Below, one piece after another: positions 1 to 7,751 of a stretch of 13,084 bases of DNA. The DNA comes from Methanobrevibacter sp. Its GTDB lineage: Archaea > Methanobacteriota > Methanobacteria > Methanobacteriales > Methanobacteriaceae. A model generated the notes under the pieces. It made no database searches. It was not told the origin of the DNA and saw only the letters and a program-made list of their open reading frames with translations. Each line of letters begins with the position of its first letter. Position 1 is the stretch's first letter. The stretch spans positions 1 to 13,084 of the forward strand of contig JAFRCZ010000045.1 in NCBI GenBank assembly GCA_017404125.1, in the 5' to 3' direction. The position numbers and the translations under genes are program-made.

Positions 1-51
1 TAAATCTTCAGAAGTCACATTATTTGAAGATTTTAAGTCTTTTTCATCCAT
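1..51 (-). CDS. 5' end of an unidentified gene downstream of the ftr paralogue (partial)
   Basis: An ATG at 51-49 (minus strand) opens a frame that stays open for 17 codons to the window edge. It reads MDEKDLKSSNNVTSEDL, a hydrophilic, charged start with no membrane segment or recognisable motif. Just upstream the minus strand reads GGAAGATGTGATTAA, which contains a partial GTGAT ribosome binding site, though it sits close to the ATG. The gene follows the Ftr paralogue by 69 bp in the same direction, so it is probably the next gene of the operon, perhaps the last eha gene (ehaT). That is inferred from position only. No function can be given from 17 residues. Confidence 0.5.
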   Translation of the reverse strand, partial: MDEKDLKSSNNVTSEDL

Positions 52-120
52 TTAATCACATCTTCCAATAAATCTAATGATCTCAAAATGATTGTAAAAT
101 ATTGTAAAAATTATAAAACA

Positions 121-1011
121 TTATTCTTTTAAAATATCTAGTAAATTAGTCTTATGTTCACCTAATTGGCCTTCAAAGTTTCCAGCGGAAATTCTTTCTA
201 CTCCTTCAATGTCAATGATTGCATCAATTGCCTTTTTAATAGCCAAATTCATAGCTTCCTGACTGGTAGCGTTTATAACAATTTCTGGAATGTAATTTAC
301 TCCTTCAGGAACCTTTGACTCTTCCCCAAGCCTTTCCTTTAATGAAGGGCAATAAGGATGATTTGTACTTGGACCAATCTCAGGGAAATTGGTTTCAGGC
401 TTAGAAGCTGCAGAGCAAATGCCGAATGGAGTACAAACTCCTTCAACTTCCATAATTGTATCAATGATAATTCTTCCAGCCTTTAAAACAGCTTCTTTAG
501 TGGAACACATATACCAGAAGTTTCCGCCCATGATACCTTCTGCATAAGATAGTTCAGATTCAATCTGGAAATCCGGAACAGCAATAGGAACATTAATCAT
601 TTTTCTTCCAAACTCTTCAATTTCCCATTCATATCCATCACCGCAATGGCCAACGCTTTCCATCATGCCGATTGCACCAACAGGATTTTCAGTAATGCTG
701 AACACTCTAGTGAATGGCTTTACAAGAATGTCCTGACGAATTCTATAGGACAATTCCTTTTCAAATTTTGCCAAATCATCTGTTAGCCAGAATTGAACAA
801 TAGCTCCAGGCCTTCCATCTGGAGTTTTGTCTCCATCTACAAAAGCCTCTACACCTGCTTCCACTCTGCCGATGACAGCACTTGGTGTAGCTGTAGCATC
901 ATAAGCTGCTTCCTTTACAGTCAATTCATCTTCTGCTGTAATCAATGATCTGATATACATTCCATCAAATGATTCAAAGAATGTATCTTCAACCTTATCA
1001 TAATTTACCAT
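121..1011 (-). CDS. ftr: Formylmethanofuran:tetrahydromethanopterin formyltransferase paralogue (Ftr-like, eha-linked)
   Basis: Homologue of Ftr, the soluble enzyme that moves the formyl group from formylmethanofuran to tetrahydromethanopterin in methanogenesis. The 296-residue product matches the usual Ftr length of about 297. From the chosen start, family-like blocks are EDTF near 8, EAGVE near 52, TPDGRPG near 63, GDGYE near 124, GGNF near 162, [11 protein letters not shown] near 194, STNHPYCP near 215, PEIVIN near 242 and ISAGNF near 274. The glutamate in PEIVIN probably corresponds to the catalytic Glu of the family. An ATG three codons upstream (1020) is possible, but this start has GAGATGA five bases before it and gives the family N-terminus. 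It lies 71 bp after the HAD-like gene and ends the visible eha cluster. An Ftr-like gene at the end of eha is, as I recall, also present in Methanothermobacter. N- and central-region residues look more diverged than in main-pathway Ftr, so it may be a paralogue with a subunit or regulatory role. Enzyme activity is untested. Confidence 0.88.
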   Translation of the reverse strand: MVNYDKVEDTFFESFDGMYIRSLITAEDELTVKEAAYDATATPSAVIGRVEAGVEAFVDGDKTPDGRPGAIVQFWLTDDLAKFEKELSYRIRQDILVKPFTRVFSITENPVGAIGMMESVGHCGDGYEWEIEEFGRKMINVPIAVPDFQIESELSYAEGIMGGNFWYMCSTKEAVLKAGRIIIDTIMEVEGVCTPFGICSAASKPETNFPEIGPSTNHPYCPSLKERLGEESKVPEGVNYIPEIVINATSQEAMNLAIKKAIDAIIDIEGVERISAGNFEGQLGEHKTNLLDILKE

Positions 1012-1016
1012 AAATG

Positions 1017-1023
1017 TCATCTC
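1017..1023 (-). promoter_or_regulatory. Ribosome binding site deciding the ftr paralogue start
   Basis: The minus strand reads GAGATGA here, five bases before the ATG at 1011. It is one base off the GAGGTGA pattern seen before ehaP (4843) in this operon. The alternative ATG at 1020 lies inside this element and has only weak A/T-rich sequence before it, so 1011 is the better start. Confidence 0.5.
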
Positions 1024-1082
1024 ATAAATTATAAAATTTAATAAATAATAATCATTAATCTAAATTAATATTAATAGATTAA

Positions 1083-2243
1083 TTATCCTAAACCACCAAT
1101 ATCCTTACCACGAATTGAATTTCTCATCTCTTTACTTAATTTAAGCAAATAATCCCTATTTTCATCTGTAATGATCTCAATAATAGGAGCTTTTTTATTA
1201 TAGAACACTTTTTCAAACTCTTCAATAAGGGAATAGTCCACTTCATAATCTTTAAATGCATCATCCGGACCTTTTTCAGAATAGGTCTTGATGAATTCCA
1301 AAACATAATCCTTATCAAATCTAGCATGAAGATCAATTAGAATGGAGCTTACGATTGTATGGTCTGATATCACTGCTATCTCTGCTACATTCAATGGATA
1401 CTCATTTCCATTAAAGCTTACAGACAAGCCACCATGATCTCTCGCATATTGCAATGGCTCAACATCAGTGATGCTGTCACCCATATAGATTATGGAACCC
1501 TCTTCAAGAGAAAACCTTTCAACAATATCCTCAACTGCAATCTGTTTGCCTTTGCCACCTACAGTTTTCACACTTTCAATATATTTGTTGATTTCAAGCT
1601 TTGAAAATTCATTGAAGAAAATATCATACAAAACATTGAAGTCATCTTCACATTCCTCACCATGTTCAAGTATGATTTTTCTAAACTCTTCAACTTTTTT
1701 AAGTTCTTCAATAAACTTAGGTGATTTGGTGCCAACAATAGTTTGGGAATTGTTTGTTTTAGATGAAACATTATTTTCATTTTCATTGGTTGATGAAGAT
1801 TTTTCACTAAAACTATTAAAATTAGTAGCCCCATCTACATCAAGTTGTGTGTGATAAGTATTTTGGAATGGAAAATCAATATAATTGCATAGAGCTTCAA
1901 TATATTGGCCATAACTAGTACTAACTATAAAGGAATCAATAAGTTCATTTGCAAATCTGAGAGTATCATCAGATCCATCAACAAGATAGATATTTTCCCT
2001 TGAAAACTTGATCATTTTTTCATTTGTAAGTCCTGCCAATTTATAAAATGGAACAATAAGCTTAAGTGTGTCACCAGCATGATAATTTTCTAACTTTACA
2101 TCATCAACAAGATAGTCATCAAAGCGACTGATGATTTTGAATAGCTTACCCCCATCTTCAATAAATTCATCTGCAAGTTCATAAGCATTATCATTTAAAG
2201 TTAATGGACCTTCACAATCTGTGATGAAAACTTTTTTTACCAT
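1083..2243 (-). CDS. ehaR: EhaR-like HAD-superfamily protein
   Basis: 386-residue soluble protein with the layout of a HAD hydrolase. Motif I is FITDCEGPLT, with the predicted nucleophile Asp9 and Glu11 in place of the usual second Asp. Motif II is STS at 108-110, a candidate motif III lysine lies in GGKGK (231/233), and motif IV is MGDSITD at 254-260. Residues about 140-168 form a Ser/Asn/Glu-rich low-complexity stretch that looks like a flexible insertion into the cap region. It starts 112 bp after ehaQ with an upstream GGAAGATTGA. Position directly after ehaQ and general size fit EhaR, one of the hydrophilic proteins of the eha operon. The name rests on that order plus remembered family features. 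The substrate is unknown: phosphatase activity is only a fold-based guess, and a non-catalytic or assembly role is equally possible. Confidence 0.75.
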   Translation of the reverse strand: MVKKVFITDCEGPLTLNDNAYELADEFIEDGGKLFKIISRFDDYLVDDVKLENYHAGDTLKLIVPFYKLAGLTNEKMIKFSRENIYLVDGSDDTLRFANELIDSFIVSTSYGQYIEALCNYIDFPFQNTYHTQLDVDGATNFNSFSEKSSSTNENENNVSSKTNNSQTIVGTKSPKFIEELKKVEEFRKIILEHGEECEDDFNVLYDIFFNEFSKLEINKYIESVKTVGGKGKQIAVEDIVERFSLEEGSIIYMGDSITDVEPLQYARDHGGLSVSFNGNEYPLNVAEIAVISDHTIVSSILIDLHARFDKDYVLEFIKTYSEKGPDDAFKDYEVDYSLIEEFEKVFYNKKAPIIEIITDENRDYLLKLSKEMRNSIRGKDIGGLG

Positions 2244-2304
2244 AATTCAATCTTCCTAAATTTTAAGTTTTAAATTTTTGATTTTTGAATAAGTGTGAAT
2301 TTAT

Positions 2305-2318
2305 AAAAATAAAAAAAA
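2305..2318 (-). terminator. U-rich tract after ehaQ, candidate terminator or attenuator
   Basis: In the transcript sense this reads T8-A-T5, 37 bp after the ehaQ stop. No hairpin is evident before it, but archaeal termination can rely on U-tracts alone. It is the only long U-run in the sense direction among the intercistronic gaps, because the other gaps carry their T-runs on the opposite strand. The sequence just beyond, TTTTTATAAATT on the minus strand at about 2298-2309, is TATA-like without a clear BRE. It could start a separate transcript for ehaR and ftr. Functional assignment is inference. Confidence 0.4.
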
Positions 2319-2355
2319 GATAATATTAGTTTAAAAAATAAATAATTAGAATTAA

Positions 2356-3807
2356 TTATAGGAACTGCCAAATTGTAGAAACTCTTGCGGCATTTACAGG
2401 ACAAATTCCCTCACAGTTTCTACATGATATGCACTCATCATGATTTACAACTACCTTTCCATCTTCAACACTTAATGCATCTACTGGACAGTTTTTAACA
2501 CACACTTCACACAACTGGCAAGCATGATGATTAATCTCTACAGTACCTTTCCTTCTTCCTCTCAAGTCTCTTTTGATAAAGAATATCTCATGATTCCTAT
2601 TTGTAAAGAACTCTTCCTTAAGTTTGATAGCTTCAAAATTACAGCTTTCAGCACATAGGCCACAGTAAACACATGAATTGTCTGTATCAATCTTGATTGG
2701 ATTAGGTCCATCCAAGCTAATTGATTCAGTTGGACATGATTCAAGGCACAATCCACAGCTGATACAATTCTCATCTACAACTTCAATGCCTAATGTAGGC
2801 GGGAAGAATTCAACCAAGTCCAATACGTTTACAACATCCAAATCCTTTTTAATCTGAGCATTTAAACGTTCATTAAGGAAATCAGTCACATTCACTACAA
2901 TTGATCTGCAATTTGTACAGGTGAATATCTCAACATCTGAAAACTCTGTTCCCCTTGGAACATCCCGGATATCCCTTGAGTTTTCATAATCAAAGTCTTC
3001 AAAGTGATAATCCTTGGAAATGTCTTCAAGCAATTTGACCAAAACATTGTCAATATTTGTAACGCCTTTAGAGATATTTTGAATATCCCTATCTATGATT
3101 TCAGATGCTATCTCCAATGTCTTGATTTTATTGAATGACTCAAATGCCTCTTCCCTTTCAACATAATCAATTGCATAACTAGGGCAAGCATGCATACATT
3201 CCTCACATCTTGCACAGTAGGCAGGATCGATAAACGGCAACTTATTGGTTTTGCCTACCTCGATTGCACCTTTGGAAGGACATATTCTTGTACAGGTCAT
3301 ACAGCCGATACATTGGTCTTGATCAATAGAGAGAGTTTTACCTTCTTTTACTGTCTTTGGAAGGATTTCCCCATATTTGATAGCATCAGTAGGACATGAC
3401 CTGAAACAATATCCACAGCGAATGCATTTATCCTCATCTATTTCACTATGCATCTCTTCTCCACCAGTGGATTTCAAATGAATTGCACCGGATTTGCATG
3501 CATTAACACATGCTCCACAAGCTCTGCAAAGCTTTTTGTTAATGTTTGGGATATTTTCACGAATAGGTTCGGATAATGATTTTTTAATGTGAATAGCATC
3601 ATAAGGACATGCATTGGTACATAAGACACAACCAAAGCAATGTTCATCCAATTTAATGAGTTTAGTGTTTTCATCCTGATAAACAGCATCAATAGGGCAA
3701 ACCTTAAGACAAGGTTTATCTTGACAATTAATACATTTCTCATTATCGATTTCATACTCAATATGAACATCACGCAATGGTCTAGGTACAGGATTAACGG
3801 TTACCAT
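2356..3807 (-). CDS. ehaQ: Energy-converting hydrogenase A subunit Q, 10[4Fe-4S] polyferredoxin
   Basis: Electron-transfer subunit of Eha, expected on the cytoplasmic face, passing electrons between the hydrogenase module and ferredoxin. The 483 residues hold ten cysteine motifs. Six lie in the N-terminal half, starting at Cys25, 57, 94, 128, 166 and 198. Four lie in the C-terminal part, starting at Cys348, 379, 430 and 459. Ten motifs is the number reported for EhaQ and separates it from the 14-cluster polyferredoxin of Ehb. The first motif is stretched (CINCQDKPCLKVCP), with four residues between its second and third cysteines. A 130-residue spacer at about 213-345 lacks ferredoxin motifs but carries an isolated CTNC at 297-300. 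The gene starts one base after the ehaP stop, with AAAGGAGGG upstream, which suggests translational coupling. It ends in VSTIWQFL. Confidence 0.95.
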   Translation of the reverse strand: MVTVNPVPRPLRDVHIEYEIDNEKCINCQDKPCLKVCPIDAVYQDENTKLIKLDEHCFGCVLCTNACPYDAIHIKKSLSEPIRENIPNINKKLCRACGACVNACKSGAIHLKSTGGEEMHSEIDEDKCIRCGYCFRSCPTDAIKYGEILPKTVKEGKTLSIDQDQCIGCMTCTRICPSKGAIEVGKTNKLPFIDPAYCARCEECMHACPSYAIDYVEREEAFESFNKIKTLEIASEIIDRDIQNISKGVTNIDNVLVKLLEDISKDYHFEDFDYENSRDIRDVPRGTEFSDVEIFTCTNCRSIVVNVTDFLNERLNAQIKKDLDVVNVLDLVEFFPPTLGIEVVDENCISCGLCLESCPTESISLDGPNPIKIDTDNSCVYCGLCAESCNFEAIKLKEEFFTNRNHEIFFIKRDLRGRRKGTVEINHHACQLCEVCVKNCPVDALSVEDGKVVVNHDECISCRNCEGICPVNAARVSTIWQFL

Positions 3808-3808
3808 A

Positions 3809-4843
3809 CTATGCCCTCCTTTCCGCTAATTGAGAAGCCTTTACGGAAATATGAATAACTTCTTCATTATCATCATTTGTATCTAAGTTAAATTTAGCAA
3901 GGAAATATTTAATGACACCAAATGGGCAGGTCTGATAACAGATACTGCATCTTAAACATTTTTCCTTATCCCTTACAATAGTATCATTATCATAATCAAA
4001 GCTGATTGCTCCAGTTGGACAGTCTGGAATGCACATTTGACATTTCTTGCAGTTGTCACCGTCCCAGGTAATAATTCTAATCTTTAATCTATTGATAGCA
4101 TCTTCCAATACTTCATGGACGACTTCTTCATCATTTAAAATTGTTAAGGACTCATCAAAAATAGGTTTAAATGGCAATTCATCCAAGAATAACTTATCAG
4201 TGCCTAATTGAATCAATTCATCCTGCTTGGATTCAATGTATTCCTCTAAAGTGCTGACTGCCAAGTTGATTATTTTCTTTTGCTCTTCAAGGTTGTTTAC
4301 AAATACTCCTTTCATAGCTCCTTTTACAGGACATGTCTCCAAACATTTTCCACAGGAAATACATTTAGCTTGATTTACAAGAACCTTATCATCAATCTCT
4401 TCAATTGCACCGACTTCACAAGCATCCATACACTTTTGACATCTGATACATAAGTAATCATCTACAATGTATTTTCTCTTGGATGGAATGATATTGAATT
4501 CCTCACGAATAAAGTGATTTTCACCACATTCCAATGTTTTTGGAGTGGATGGGCAAACTTCAGCGCAGAATCCACATCTAATGCATGATGCCTTGTTGAT
4601 TACAGGATATATCAAACCAATAGCTTCTTCACTATCTGAGTCTCTAACCAATTTGATTGCATTTGGAGATGGGCAGGATGCTGTACAAGATCCGCAACCG
4701 ATACAATTTTCCTTGATTACCTTTGGGAAATCCCTAAATCTCTCCGGCTTATGAGCAATGTCTTCCTTTGACTTTGCATCGAAAAAGCCATCTATCCAGG
4801 TTTTTCTTGCAAATTCATAAATATACCAAATAATTGAGGACAT
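3809..4843 (-). CDS. ehaP: Energy-converting hydrogenase A subunit P, 6[4Fe-4S] polyferredoxin
   Basis: Cytoplasmic electron-transfer subunit of Eha. The 344 residues contain six CxxCxxCxxxC motifs starting at Cys47, 87, 132, 161, 265 and 296. Most end in CP; the third ends in CEVG. Six clusters matches the published count for EhaP. A charged, cluster-free region at about 182-258 separates the first four motifs from the last two, and an acidic stretch lies near 321-328. The N-terminus (SSIIWYIYEFARKTW) is amphipathic or hydrophobic and might help docking to the membrane arm; that is inference. The ATG lies one base after the ehaO stop, and GAGGTGA upstream overlaps the end of ehaO. It sits between the catalytic large subunit and ehaQ, so the three proteins are probably made in linked amounts. 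Confidence 0.95.
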   Translation of the reverse strand: MSSIIWYIYEFARKTWIDGFFDAKSKEDIAHKPERFRDFPKVIKENCIGCGSCTASCPSPNAIKLVRDSDSEEAIGLIYPVINKASCIRCGFCAEVCPSTPKTLECGENHFIREEFNIIPSKRKYIVDDYLCIRCQKCMDACEVGAIEEIDDKVLVNQAKCISCGKCLETCPVKGAMKGVFVNNLEEQKKIINLAVSTLEEYIESKQDELIQLGTDKLFLDELPFKPIFDESLTILNDEEVVHEVLEDAINRLKIRIITWDGDNCKKCQMCIPDCPTGAISFDYDNDTIVRDKEKCLRCSICYQTCPFGVIKYFLAKFNLDTNDDNEEVIHISVKASQLAERRA

Positions 4844-4844
4844 C

Positions 4845-5972
4845 TTATTTCACCTCAAAAAAGTCTTTAACGGCATATTTACCAGTATTAACATCAGTTA
4901 TAGCCACTCTTTCAGTACATGCAATGCATGGGTCTGAAGATGCATAGGTTGAAACTGCATCAGCAACTGTAGCTACATCTTTTAACATGTATCTTGCACA
5001 GGAATCAATATTCATAATACTTGGAGTTCTGATTGAAATGCGCTTGATTAAATCTCCATTGGTTTCTGCCATATAAGTAACTTCTCCACGTGGAGCTTCA
5101 TTTCTCCACTCGCCATAACCTGAAGGAATATCAACAGGAATTCTTATATCTCCTTTTGGCATATTGTCAATAGCTTGCTTAATCAAATCAATGGATTGTT
5201 CCACTTCATAAAGCCTATTTAAGGTACGGGCATAATTATCTCCCTCTTTTCTCCATATAGGCTTGAAGTCAAATTCATCCTTATAAGTATAATGCTCTTC
5301 TCTTAAGTCATGCTTTATGCCAGAAGCTCTTCCAATAGGACCTACTGCATGGCCTTTAATAGCTTCCTCTTTGGTCATTACACCAACGCCTTTTGCCCTA
5401 AGTGCAACAATTGGCGCCTCTTCAAACAATGCAACATGTCTGTCAAAGCCGTCTTCAATCTTTTTAATGTTTTCCAATATTGCATCGAAGTGCTTCTGCT
5501 CTGCATCCATACGGACTCCGCCAACAACATTCCAGCCTAAATTGACCCTATTTCCAGTTAGCAATTCAAGGGAATCCATTGCATATTCCCTTAAAGCCAA
5601 TACGTGCATAAACAAGGTTTCGTGGTCAAGAGTCTTGAAGAATGTTGAATTTGCAAGCAAGTGAGATTGGATTCTGTCCAATTCATTTGTAATGACTCTT
5701 AGATATTGTGCTCTAAGTGGAGCTTGAACTCCAGAAATGGATTCTAATGTTTCTGCAAAGGTTTGAGTGTGTTCATATGAACAGATACCACAGATTCTTT
5801 CAGATAAGTAAATGCATTTTTGCCAGGTCTTTCCTTCCATAATCTTTTCAATACCTCTATGAACGTAACCGTAATCAATCTCAGCTTTAATAACCCTTTC
5901 CCCTTCAGTCTGAAGTTTAAGCCTTAAAGGTTCCTTTAAACCTGGATGAATTGGTCCAATTGGTAATATCAT
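4845..5972 (-). CDS. ehaO: Energy-converting hydrogenase A subunit O, [NiFe] hydrogenase large subunit
   Basis: Catalytic subunit carrying the Ni-Fe site that interconverts H2 with protons and electrons; homologous to EchE, HycE and NuoD. In the 375 residues the N-terminal nickel motif is [11 protein letters not shown], with Cys61 and Cys64. The C-terminal motif is DPCIACTER, with Cys349 and Cys352. All four Ni-Fe ligands are therefore present. An Arg stands where classical hydrogenases have the terminal His of DPCxxCxxH, as is usual for membrane-bound group 4 enzymes. Twenty residues follow that Arg ([11 protein letters not shown] to the end); whether they are cleaved on maturation cannot be decided here. 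The ATG follows AAGGAGTCAGAT. The gene follows ehaN by 88 bp and almost touches ehaP. Confidence 0.96.
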   Translation of the reverse strand: MILPIGPIHPGLKEPLRLKLQTEGERVIKAEIDYGYVHRGIEKIMEGKTWQKCIYLSERICGICSYEHTQTFAETLESISGVQAPLRAQYLRVITNELDRIQSHLLANSTFFKTLDHETLFMHVLALREYAMDSLELLTGNRVNLGWNVVGGVRMDAEQKHFDAILENIKKIEDGFDRHVALFEEAPIVALRAKGVGVMTKEEAIKGHAVGPIGRASGIKHDLREEHYTYKDEFDFKPIWRKEGDNYARTLNRLYEVEQSIDLIKQAIDNMPKGDIRIPVDIPSGYGEWRNEAPRGEVTYMAETNGDLIKRISIRTPSIMNIDSCARYMLKDVATVADAVSTYASSDPCIACTERVAITDVNTGKYAVKDFFEVK

Positions 5973-6060
5973 AATATCTGACTCCTTATTTACTTATCTT
6001 TAATTTCAACAACTTTTTTTATGAATAATAAATATAAATTTTTTCTAATAATCTCTTTAA

Positions 6061-6522
6061 TTAATCTTCCCTAGCGTCTTGAGCTCTTCCTTTAGCTGCA
6101 ATAGCACCAGGAGCAACAGTCAACACTGCTTCCAATATTTCACTTGGTCTTGGAGGACATCCTGGAATAGCTGCATCCACTGGGATGAAGTCTGATACTG
6201 GAGCTAGAACTCTTCCCCCTTCCTGTGCAAATACGTCTCCAGATTGAGGGCAGTTTCCAACAGCAACTACAATCTTAGGTTCGGGAGCTTTTGCATAAAT
6301 CCTTCTTAAATTGTCTCTCCATTGTTCTGTAACTGCACCAGTGACTAAAAGAACATCTGCTTCACGAGGATTATTGTGAACGTAAATTCCATACTGTTCA
6401 AGATCGTATCTTGGGGATAAAAGTGCAACCAGCTCTACATCACAGCCATTGCATCCTCCACAATTTACAATACAGACATGAATTGAACTTTTCCTCACAA
6501 TATCTTTAAGTTTCTTAAGCAT
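6061..6522 (-). CDS. ehaN: Energy-converting hydrogenase A subunit N, [NiFe] hydrogenase small subunit
   Basis: Small subunit holding the proximal [4Fe-4S] cluster next to the Ni-Fe site; homologous to EchC, HycG and NuoB. In 153 residues the likely four ligands are visible: Cys24 and Cys27 in [11 protein letters not shown], Cys91 in VGNCPQSG, and Cys122 in PGCPPRP. Cys17 and Cys21 are extra cysteines just before the motif. There is no Tat signal peptide or membrane tail, as expected for a cytoplasm-facing group 4 enzyme. The C-terminus (about 128-153) is rich in Ala and charged residues. The ATG is preceded by AAAGGTAATTAAA. It lies between ehaM (44 bp) and ehaO (88 bp), the standard eha order. 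Confidence 0.95.
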   Translation of the reverse strand: MLKKLKDIVRKSSIHVCIVNCGGCNGCDVELVALLSPRYDLEQYGIYVHNNPREADVLLVTGAVTEQWRDNLRRIYAKAPEPKIVVAVGNCPQSGDVFAQEGGRVLAPVSDFIPVDAAIPGCPPRPSEILEAVLTVAPGAIAAKGRAQDARED

Positions 6523-6566
6523 TTTAATTACCTTTAAGTTTAAGTTCTTTTAATAATCTATAAACA

Positions 6567-6950
6567 TTATTCTCTTAATAATTCAACTATTTGAGCTCTA
6601 CCTTCTTCTAAGGCATCTTCATACTTTTTGCCATGCTTTACAATATCCTTAGTTAATTGATGGCAGATTCTATCTGCATCCTCTTCACTCACTAATTTAG
6701 CAACATCACTTAACCAGTAAAGCCTTAAGTCTAGATGCAATTGCCTTTTTATCTTTTCTCTATTTGCTATTTCAAAGGTAGCATGCATATTTTCCAAATC
6801 ACTCATATCAAAACGATTCATAAGAATATCTTCAAATTCCTCTTTGGAAATTCCAAATTCTTCAGATAATGGTTCAGTAATATCCTTCTCCCATTTAAAA
6901 CTATGAAGAACTCTTAATTTCATCATTTCGTATTTCTCTTCATTATTCAT
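6567..6950 (-). CDS. ehaM: Energy-converting hydrogenase A subunit M (small hydrophilic protein)
   Basis: Soluble, highly charged 127-residue protein, predicted mostly helical, with no cysteine motif and no membrane segment. It matches the hydrophilic EhaM in size and position, immediately before the small hydrogenase subunit. Its role is unknown; as a non-membrane, non-redox subunit it may be structural or help assembly (inference). A longer frame begins at a TTG at 6962, but the ATG at 6950 has GGTGAT four bases before it, so the start MNNEEKYEMM is preferred. Residues about 60-80 (REKIKRQLHLDLRLYWLSD) form a likely amphipathic helix. It follows ehaL with a 29-bp gap. Confidence 0.8.
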   Translation of the reverse strand: MNNEEKYEMMKLRVLHSFKWEKDITEPLSEEFGISKEEFEDILMNRFDMSDLENMHATFEIANREKIKRQLHLDLRLYWLSDVAKLVSEEDADRICHQLTKDIVKHGKKYEDALEEGRAQIVELLRE

Positions 6951-6954
6951 ATAA

Positions 6955-6960
6955 ATCACC
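6955..6960 (-). promoter_or_regulatory. Ribosome binding site deciding the ehaM start
   Basis: The minus strand reads GGTGAT here, followed by TTAT and the ATG at 6950. This matches the anti-Shine-Dalgarno end of methanogen 16S rRNA and lies inside the longer TTG-initiated frame. Initiation at 6950 is therefore favoured over 6962. Confidence 0.6.
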
Positions 6961-6979
6961 AAGTGAGCAATTTAGATAA

Positions 6980-7306
6980 TTAAAATATCACTCCAGATGT
7001 TAAAATCCAGACTATTCCTGCAATCAATATTCCTATTGCAGTCTCTTTACGGCCATAACCTGGCCTTCTTCCTATTGCAAGCCCAATACAGAAGAATGCA
7101 ATGGTAAGCAATATTTCAGAACTAATAAAATGATTTAAACCATGATTGAATAGCAAAAACCATCCTACAATAGCAAAAACCAAGGTCATTACATCTATTT
7201 CAGATATGATAAAAGGTTCCATATGCTTTTTATAGCTTAACAATAGACCTAAAATAGATCCAACTATGAAAACTATAATATAAATCATATAAAATAACTC
7301 TTCCAT
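6980..7306 (-). CDS. ehaL: Energy-converting hydrogenase A subunit L (integral membrane protein)
   Basis: 108-residue membrane protein with four probable transmembrane segments, at about 6-24, 38-54, 63-79 and 89-107. A basic loop GRRPGYGRKE at 79-88 lies between the last two. There are acidic residues at the start of the second and third segments (SEID, SSEI). It is assigned by position as the second of two small membrane proteins between the NuoH-like EhaJ and the hydrophilic EhaM. Its specific role in ion transfer or assembly is not known. The ATG is preceded by AAGGTGAAATC. Upstream lies a 94-bp gap after ehaK. Confidence 0.8.
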   Translation of the reverse strand: MEELFYMIYIIVFIVGSILGLLLSYKKHMEPFIISEIDVMTLVFAIVGWFLLFNHGLNHFISSEILLTIAFFCIGLAIGRRPGYGRKETAIGILIAGIVWILTSGVIF

Positions 7307-7400
7307 GATTTCACCTTGATTTCTTTTTTAGTTCTGATTCATAAATCTAATTGGTTTTTTATTCATTTTTTTAATTAATAATTCTAATAAATATGATTCC

Positions 7401-7658
7401 TTAAATCGGTTTGTATAAGCAGATAAATGTAATGCAAATAATTAAAAATGTAATAAAGAAAGCTATCTTTTCTAAGTTTTCAGCTAAATGAGCATATTTT
7501 TCATTGTTTTGGATTAATATAAATGGAACAAATATAAGTCCAATTATAGCTAAAGGAAGCGCTAAAATGCTTTGGTAAAAAGCAGCAAGACCTGCCACTA
7601 TAAATATTCCTAAAGCCACCAATGAAGTTAATACTCTCATTCCTTTTTCATCATTCAT
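7401..7658 (-). CDS. ehaK: Energy-converting hydrogenase A subunit K (small integral membrane protein)
   Basis: 85-residue protein with three likely transmembrane segments, at about 8-27, 31-50 and 64-82. A short polar loop (QNNEKYAHLAENLEK) lies between the second and third. It is assigned from its place right after ehaJ and from size; no catalytic motif is visible, and such subunits are poorly conserved between methanogens. The ATG is preceded by GAAGGCTTAAAA. Gaps of 93 bp (from ehaJ) and 94 bp (to ehaL) flank it, longer than is usual within a tight operon. Confidence 0.78.
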   Translation of the reverse strand: MNDEKGMRVLTSLVALGIFIVAGLAAFYQSILALPLAIIGLIFVPFILIQNNEKYAHLAENLEKIAFFITFLIICITFICLYKPI

Positions 7659-7751
7659 TTTTAAGCCTTCTTATTAATTTTAATAATATCTTTTTCTTTT
7701 AATTTTTATTTCTATAATTTTTTAATTAATTTTTAATTTAATCATGAAAAT

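Noticed and set aside
1492..1854. Plus-strand 120-codon open frame
   Set aside because: It lies wholly antisense to the HAD-like gene, is Ser/Leu-rich as expected from the reverse complement of a charged low-complexity region, and has no ribosome binding site or known motif.
5310..5664. Two plus-strand open frames opposite the large hydrogenase subunit
   Set aside because: Antisense to strongly conserved EhaO coding sequence and without recognisable protein features.
6951..6962. TTG start of ehaM
   Set aside because: The codons between include the GGTGAT ribosome binding site that serves the ATG at 6950.
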